The notes under the pieces: model-generated
Told to the model about the DNA's origin: nothing
Seen by the model: only the letters and a program-made list of their open reading frames with translations
Databases searched by the model: none
Assembly (NCBI RefSeq): GCF_014648635.1
Contig: NZ_BMRM01000010.1
Location: 186,001-250,000 of the forward strand
Direction: 5' to 3'
From: Streptomyces cinerochromogenes
GTDB taxonomy: Bacteria > Actinomycetota > Actinomycetes > Streptomycetales > Streptomycetaceae
Length of the DNA stretch: 64,000 bases
Shown here: piece after piece, positions 59,503 to 64,000 of the stretch
Layout of the letters: each line of letters starts with the position of its first letter
Position numbering within the stretch: position 1 is the first letter of the stretch
Position numbers and translations under genes: made by a program

Positions 59503-60291
59503 ATGCAGACGAACCCCGCATCTCCTGCGTACACCAGCCTGGTCGCGGTCGGCGACTCGTTCACCGAGGGCATGTCGGACCTGCTGCCCGACGGCTCCTA
59601 CCGGGGCTGGGCCGATGTGCTCGCCGGGCGGATGGCCGCGCGGACACCCGGTTTCCGGTACGCCAACCTCGCCGTGCGCGGGAAGCTGATCGGGCAGATC
59701 GTCGACGAGCAGGTGGAGGTGGCGGCGGCGATGAACGCCGACGTCGTCACCCTGGTCGGCGGGCTCAACGACACCCTGCGCCCCAAGTGCGACATGGGCC
59801 GGGTCCGGGACCTGCTCACCGAGGCCGTGGAACGGCTCGCGCCCTCCTGCAAGCAGCTGGTGCTGATGCGCAGCCCCGGCCGCCAGGGCCCGGTGCTGGA
59901 GCGGTTCCGGCCGCGCATGGAGGAGCTGTTCGCCTGCGTGGACGAGCTGGCCGCCCGGCACGACGCCGTCGTCGTCGACCTCTACGGGGCGCCCGCGCTG
60001 GCCGACCCGCGGCTGTGGGACGTGGACCGGCTGCACCTGACGGCGGAGGGGCACCGCAGGGTCGCCGAGGCGGTGTGGCAGACGCTCGGCTACGCCCCGG
60101 AGGACACCGCGTGGCACGTGCCCATGCCGGCGACGGCCCCGCCGGGCTGGCTGACGCGGCGGACCGCCGACGTGCGCTTCGCCCGGCAGCACCTGTTCCC
60201 CTGGATAGGCCGCCGCCTGACCGGCCGCTCCTCCGGCGACGGCCGCCCGGCGAAGCGCCCGGAACTGCTGCCCTACGAGGGCGGGGCGTAG
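59503..60291 (+). CDS. SGNH/GDSL hydrolase family protein
   Basis: 262 aa. Block I AVGDSFTEGM (nucleophile Ser), block III VGGLNDTL, block V VDRLHLTAEGHRRVA (Asp, His) complete the SGNH active site. No signal peptide, so an intracellular esterase or lipase. The C-terminal 60 residues are basic and family-variable. An inverted GGTAT-N10-ATACC (59471-59490) lies in its promoter region. Confidence 0.88.
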   Translation: MQTNPASPAYTSLVAVGDSFTEGMSDLLPDGSYRGWADVLAGRMAARTPGFRYANLAVRGKLIGQIVDEQVEVAAAMNADVVTLVGGLNDTLRPKCDMGRVRDLLTEAVERLAPSCKQLVLMRSPGRQGPVLERFRPRMEELFACVDELAARHDAVVVDLYGAPALADPRLWDVDRLHLTAEGHRRVAEAVWQTLGYAPEDTAWHVPMPATAPPGWLTRRTADVRFARQHLFPWIGRRLTGRSSGDGRPAKRPELLPYEGGA

Positions 60292-60411
60292 CCCTCCACC
60301 GGCGACTCCCCCTGTCAAGTCCCGCATTCCCGTGCCGTGACGCGCCTGGCCGGCCGGGGCGCAATGGAGGCGAGGGGCCGTTCGGGCCCCGGCAGCCATG
60401 GAGGTGTGGGA

Positions 60412-60870
60412 ATGAGTCAGACGCCGAACCGTACGAACCGGCCCGCCTCGCGGGTCGCGCTGCGCCGGCAGATCGTCGCCCTGGCGGGGTTCGCGCTCTG
60501 TGTCGTCAGCATGCTGGTGTCGGGCTTCCGAGCGGTGAACACATCGGCAGGTCCGCCCTCCCCCGGCACCGGGTCCGCCACCCGTGCACCGGCCCTCCCG
60601 TGGAACGGCGCCTCCGGCAGGGGCGGGGGCGGGGGCGGGGGCGCCTACGTCGCACCCGGCGCAGCCACCGAGGGGAACGTCACCGCCCCGGCCGGCGCCA
60701 CCGACGTGCCGACACTCGTGATCGTCGGCGTGGCGGGCACGAGTGTCCTCCTCAGCGGGATCACGGTAGTGCTGACCCTGCGGCGGAGCGCCCGCGCGGC
60801 ACGACGGCAGCAGGACGGGCCCTGCGAGCCGGTGCCGGCCGCCGCCACCGACGTGACGGGGATCTCGTAG
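60412..60870 (+). CDS. Membrane-anchored hypothetical protein
   Basis: 152 aa, not recognised. Basic N-terminus, one hydrophobic segment (QIVALAGFALCVVSMLVSGF, about 23-42), a Gly/Ala/Pro-rich external loop with seven Gly in a row, a second membrane segment (LVIVGVAGTSVLLSGITVVL, about 105-125) and a charged tail. GGAGG precedes the ATG at 60412; an upstream in-frame ATG at 60364 is less likely. Confidence 0.65.
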   Translation: MSQTPNRTNRPASRVALRRQIVALAGFALCVVSMLVSGFRAVNTSAGPPSPGTGSATRAPALPWNGASGRGGGGGGGAYVAPGAATEGNVTAPAGATDVPTLVIVGVAGTSVLLSGITVVLTLRRSARAARRQQDGPCEPVPAAATDVTGIS

Positions 60871-60915
60871 CTTCGTCCGACCGCACCCATGGCGTTGGCC
60901 TGCACAAACCGCCAG

Positions 60916-60932
60916 TAGAATCTGGACACGTG
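60916..60932 (+). promoter_or_regulatory. purB promoter with probable leaderless start
   Basis: A consensus -10 TAGAAT at 60916-60921 is followed by 8 nt and then the GTG of purB. A -35-like TTGGCC lies 15 nt further upstream. Transcription would begin at or next to the start codon, leaving no ribosome site. Confidence 0.6.
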
Positions 60933-62372
60933 ACTTCTGCGCCCGCCAAGCCCCGCATCCCGAACGTCCTCGCCGGACGCTACGCCTCCACCGAGCTCGC
61001 CACGCTCTGGTCCCCCGAGCAGAAGGTGAAGCTGGAGCGGCAGCTCTGGCTCGCCGTGCTGCGGGCCCAGAAGGACCTCGGCATCGAGGTGCCGGACGAG
61101 GCGATCGCCGACTACGAGCGTGTCCTCGACACCGTCGACCTGGCCTCGATCGCCGAGCGCGAGAAGGTCACCCGGCACGACGTGAAGGCGCGCATCGAGG
61201 AGTTCAACGACCTCGCCGGGCACGAGCACGTGCACAAGGGCATGACCTCCCGTGACCTCACGGAGAACGTCGAGCAGCTGCAGATCCGGCTGTCGCTGGA
61301 GCTGATGCGCGACCGTACGGTGGCCGTGCTGGCCCGCCTCGGCAAGCTCGCGGGCGAGTACGCCGAGCTGGTCATGGCCGGCCGCTCGCACAACGTGGCC
61401 GCGCAGGCCACCACCCTCGGCAAGCGGTTCGCGACCGCCGCCGACGAGCTGCTCGTCGCCCACGGCCGCGTCGAGGAGCTGCTCGGCCGCTACCCGCTGC
61501 GCGGCATCAAGGGCCCGGTCGGCACCGCCCAGGACATGCTGGACCTGCTCGGCGGCGACGCCTCGAAGCTGGCCGAGCTGGAGCACCGGATCGCCGGTCA
61601 CCTCGGCTTCTCCCAGGCCTTCACCTCCGTCGGCCAGGTCTACCCGCGCTCGCTGGACTACGAGGTCGTCACCGCGCTGGTGCAGCTCGCGGCGGCGCCC
61701 TCCTCGCTCGCCAAGACGATCCGGCTGATGGCCGGGCACGAGCTGGTCACCGAGGGCTTCAAGCCGGGCCAGGTCGGCTCCTCGGCGATGCCGCACAAGA
61801 TGAACACCCGCTCCTGCGAGCGCGTCAACGGCCTCATGGTCATCCTGCGCGGCTACGCCTCGATGACCGGCGAGCTGGCCGGCGACCAGTGGAACGAGGG
61901 CGACGTGTCCTGCTCGGTGGTGCGCCGGGTGGCCCTGCCGGACGCCTTCTTCGCGCTGGACGGCCTGCTGGAGACCTTCCTGACCGTCCTCGACGAGTTC
62001 GGCGCCTTCCCGGCCGTCGTCGCCCGCGAGCTGGACCGCTACCTGCCGTTCCTGGCCACCACCAAGGTCCTCATGGGCGCCGTGCGGGCCGGGGTCGGCC
62101 GTGAGGTGGCGCACGAGGCGATCAAGGAGAACGCCGTGGCCACCGCGCTCGCGATGCGGGAACAGGGCGCCGAGCGCAACGACCTGCTCGACAAGCTCGC
62201 CGCCGACGAGCGCCTGCCGCTCGACCGGGAGCAGCTGGCCGCCCTGATGGCCGACAAGCTCTCCTTCACCGGTGCCGCCGCCGACCAGGTCGGCGTGGTC
62301 GTCGGCCGGATCCAGGAGATCGTCAAGCAGCACCCGGAGGCCGCCGGCTACACCCCCGGAGCGATCCTCTGA
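60930..62372 (+). CDS. purB: Adenylosuccinate lyase PurB
   Basis: 480 aa. Fumarase/aspartase superfamily signature GSSAMPHKMNTRSCERV, TSRDLTENVEQLQIRL and AGRSHNVAAQATTLGKR. Catalyses two fumarate-releasing steps in purine synthesis. GTG start at 60930, 9 nt after a TAGAAT -10, so probably leaderless. Its stop overlaps a likely CTG start of the next gene. Confidence 0.95.
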   Translation: MTSAPAKPRIPNVLAGRYASTELATLWSPEQKVKLERQLWLAVLRAQKDLGIEVPDEAIADYERVLDTVDLASIAEREKVTRHDVKARIEEFNDLAGHEHVHKGMTSRDLTENVEQLQIRLSLELMRDRTVAVLARLGKLAGEYAELVMAGRSHNVAAQATTLGKRFATAADELLVAHGRVEELLGRYPLRGIKGPVGTAQDMLDLLGGDASKLAELEHRIAGHLGFSQAFTSVGQVYPRSLDYEVVTALVQLAAAPSSLAKTIRLMAGHELVTEGFKPGQVGSSAMPHKMNTRSCERVNGLMVILRGYASMTGELAGDQWNEGDVSCSVVRRVALPDAFFALDGLLETFLTVLDEFGAFPAVVARELDRYLPFLATTKVLMGAVRAGVGREVAHEAIKENAVATALAMREQGAERNDLLDKLAADERLPLDREQLAALMADKLSFTGAAADQVGVVVGRIQEIVKQHPEAAGYTPGAIL

Positions 62373-62956
62373 CCCGCCTGACCAGGGCCGACCTGGAGGC
62401 CGCCCGCGACCGCCTCGTCCCGGACGTGGTCGCGGACGGTCTCCACGTGCTGTTCTGCGGCATCAACCCCGGGCTGATGACGGCCGCGACCGGCCACCAC
62501 TTCGCCCGTCCCGGCAACCGGTTCTGGCCGGTGCTGCACCTGTCCGGCTTCACGCCCCGGCTGCTGAAGCCGGCCGAGCAGCGGGAGCTGCTCTCCTACG
62601 GGCTCGGCATCACCAACGTGGTGGCGCGGGCCACCGCGCGGGCGGACGAGCTGACCGCCGAGGAGTACGCCGAGGGCGGGCGGCTGCTGACGGAGAAGGT
62701 GACGCGGCTGCGGCCGGGGTGGCTGGCCGTGGTCGGGGTGACCGCGTACCGGGCCGCCTTCGGTGACCGCACGGCCCGGGTCGGGCCGCAGGAGCGGACG
62801 ATCGGGGGCACCCGGGTGTGGGTGCTGCCCAACCCCAGCGGGCTGAACGCGCACTGGACGGCGGCGACGATGGCGGAGGAGTTCGCCCGGCTGCGGGAGG
62901 CGGCGGACGTGCCCGGTCACGGCGGGTCGGTCTCCGTCACTATCCCGAGCAGCTGA
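62369..62956 (+). CDS. mug: Mismatch-specific DNA glycosylase (Mug family), probable CTG start
   Basis: 195 aa from CTG. Uracil/thymine-DNA glycosylase family: LFCGINPGLMTAATGHHFARPGNRFWPVLH (motif with Asn in GINPG) and LPNPSGLNAHWT. Excises U or T mispaired with G. Homologues I recall begin (M)TR-T-R-x-x-L-E-A-A-R-D-R-L; that segment is encoded only if translation starts at CTG 62369, which overlaps the purB stop (CTGA) and has GGAG 7 nt upstream. The next possible start, GTG 62426, would cut 19 residues. Confidence 0.88.
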   Translation: MTRLTRADLEAARDRLVPDVVADGLHVLFCGINPGLMTAATGHHFARPGNRFWPVLHLSGFTPRLLKPAEQRELLSYGLGITNVVARATARADELTAEEYAEGGRLLTEKVTRLRPGWLAVVGVTAYRAAFGDRTARVGPQERTIGGTRVWVLPNPSGLNAHWTAATMAEEFARLREAADVPGHGGSVSVTIPSS

Positions 62957-63360
62957 AACGGCAGCTCCTTGCCCCACCGGGAGACGCCGAGGGCAACCCA
63001 GCGGCCCGCCTCCGGCACCCGCCACAGGTGGACGTCCGGGACGTGACCGCTGAGCCCGGCCCAGGGCTCCGCGAGGTCCTCGCCCGCCGTGCTCCGGTCG
63101 AGCACGCTGTACAGGCTGAACTGCTGCGGCCTGCCCCACCGCTCCGCCAGCCGCTCGGCGAGGCCGTCCCGGTCGGCCTCGACCTGCGCCTCCGCCTCGT
63201 CCCGTGCGCTGCCGTCGTCCTCCCGGAAGTCCTCGCTCGTCCGTAAGGCGGCTATGTGATAGCCGGGCCCGCTCTCGCCGTGCTCCGTCCTGCCGTACGC
63301 CGCCGGGAACTCCCGGGCGCACAGCAGGTCGATGAGGGTCAGGCACTTCGCGATGTCCAT
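62917..63360 (-). CDS. Conserved hypothetical protein
   Basis: 147 aa, not recognised. It starts MDIAKCLTLIDLLCAREFP and has an alpha/beta pattern with tryptophans (VPDVHLWRVPEAGRWVALG) and no signal peptide. The ATG at 63360 was chosen; a longer frame to 63477 is low complexity. Its 3' end overlaps the convergent mug gene by 40 nt. Confidence 0.6.
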   Translation of the reverse strand: MDIAKCLTLIDLLCAREFPAAYGRTEHGESGPGYHIAALRTSEDFREDDGSARDEAEAQVEADRDGLAERLAERWGRPQQFSLYSVLDRSTAGEDLAEPWAGLSGHVPDVHLWRVPEAGRWVALGVSRWGKELPFQLLGIVTETDPP

Positions 63361-63419
63361 GCGATCCAGTAAAGCGGGGGGCACTGACAATTGGCGGTCC
63401 GTCAGGGGCCCGCACGCCG

Positions 63420-64000
63420 TCAGGCGTCCCTGCGCCGGACCGTCCACCCGCCGGCCGCCAGGGCCGCCGCCGTCCACAGCGCGGTCACGGCGAGTCCGCT
63501 CCAGGGGCCGAGGGCGCCGTCCCAGCTGCTGTGCAGGGCCACTTGGCCCGCCCGGTCGGGGAGGAAGTCGGCGGCGCCGCCGGACAGGTCGCCCACCACG
63601 AAGGAGACGATCAGCAGGAACGGGATCAGCACGGAGAGGGTCGCGACCCCGCTGCGCAGCACGGCCGCGAGTCCGGCGGCGAACAGGGCCATCAGCGTCA
63701 GGTGCAGGCCGCAGCCGACCGCGCCGCGCACGCCCTCGCCCCAGCCGGGTGCGGAGGTGCCGAGGACCGCCCGGCCCACCAGCAGCGTGACGAACCCCGT
63801 GAGCAGCCCGACGGCCAGCACCGGCAGGGCGATCGCCGTGACCTTCGCGGCGAACCAGCGCCCCCGGTCGGGCACCGCCGCCAGCGTCAGCCGGAGCGCA
63901 CCGTCCCGGAACTCCGACGCGACGGCCGTCGTACCGAAGGCGATCGCGGCGATCTGGCCGAAGCTGACGCCGAAGAACACCGAGAACAGCGGGTCGGAGT
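63420..64000 (-). CDS. ABC-2 type transporter permease, 5' end outside window
   Basis: The frame continues past the right edge (SDPLFSVFFGVSFG...). At least five hydrophobic segments are visible, e.g. FGQIAAIAFGTTAVASEFRDG, VGLLTGFVTLLVGRAVLG and LSVLIPFLLIVSFVVGDL. EFRDGALRLTLA is the cytosolic loop typical of ABC-2/NatB-like permeases. An ATPase partner would be expected just beyond the window. Substrate unknown. Confidence 0.8.
   Translation of the reverse strand, partial: SDPLFSVFFGVSFGQIAAIAFGTTAVASEFRDGALRLTLAAVPDRGRWFAAKVTAIALPVLAVGLLTGFVTLLVGRAVLGTSAPGWGEGVRGAVGCGLHLTLMALFAAGLAAVLRSGVATLSVLIPFLLIVSFVVGDLSGGAADFLPDRAGQVALHSSWDGALGPWSGLAVTALWTAAALAAGGWTVRRRDA

Noticed and set aside
59421..62372. 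A 983-residue fusion ending in PurB
   Set aside because: The upstream half is the shadow of the SGNH hydrolase gene and of the small membrane protein gene. PurB homology begins at the GTG at 60930.

Overview
The window reads as chromosomal DNA of a Streptomyces or a very close relative. Base composition is very GC-rich, GTG starts are common, and 4-nt ATGA/GTGA overlaps recur. It carries genus hallmarks: RppA, a WhiJ-type ATPase/XRE/DUF397 trio, and MurT-GatD. From memory, unverified here, the order ligB, rppA, cyp158, murT, pfkA, rocD, tap, ureABCFGD, bioFBAD, purB matches the S. coelicolor core chromosome around SCO1200-SCO1256. It is therefore mostly conserved genome, with accessory islands at the left edge, near 43 kb and near 54-55 kb.

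Layout. 0-6 kb: a huge caspase-like/P-loop NTPase/WD40 protein cut by the left edge, then a secreted GH43 enzyme with an arabinose-binding domain. 6-11 kb: DedA membrane protein, DUF2625, DUF779 and secreted phosphodiesterase-like enzymes. 11-16 kb: a coupled acyl-CoA dehydrogenase pair plus quinone oxidoreductase, and an XRE-cupin repressor divergent from a thioredoxin-reductase-like flavoprotein. 16-25 kb: LigB with a coupled Nudix protein, semialdehyde dehydrogenase, the rppA-P450-cupin pigment operon, and an acyl-CoA dehydrogenase divergent from a TetR regulator. 25-38 kb: peptide deformylase, MurT-GatD (lipid II amidation), pfkA, CtaG-like protein, Lrp regulator, a DDAH-like enzyme with RocD, a His/Met-rich envelope pair, an acyltransferase, an epimerase and a secreted tripeptidyl aminopeptidase.

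38-43 kb: a complete ureABCFGD operon on the minus strand with a candidate GlnR box upstream. 43-46 kb: an orphan Phd/YefM antitoxin divergent from a ClpP paralogue that appears to lack its catalytic Ser and His, then a c-di-AMP riboswitch controlling an NlpC/P60 cell-wall hydrolase, then LysE/LysR. 47-49 kb: WhiJ-type trio. 49-53 kb: biotin genes, bioF divergent from bioBAD. 53-55 kb: an 11-unit 40-bp tandem repeat, a methyltransferase, and a Doc-like toxin with a ribbon-helix-helix antitoxin. 55-64 kb: F420 oxidoreductase, GNAT, two CNNM/CorC-type membrane proteins, SGNH hydrolase, purB, a mismatch glycosylase with a probable CTG start, and a partial ABC-2 permease.

Two themes run through the window. 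Several short, strictly periodic tandem repeats sit in intergenic DNA (periods 14, 15, 16, 21, 31 and 40 bp). Compact operator palindromes lie next to several regulators (XRE-cupin, TetR, LysR, YefM, RHH). The least explained items are the caspase-NTPase-WD40 protein, the YefM/dead-ClpP locus, the degenerate Doc-like toxin locus and the 40-bp array. No tRNA, rRNA, insertion sequence, integrase or CRISPR array was seen.
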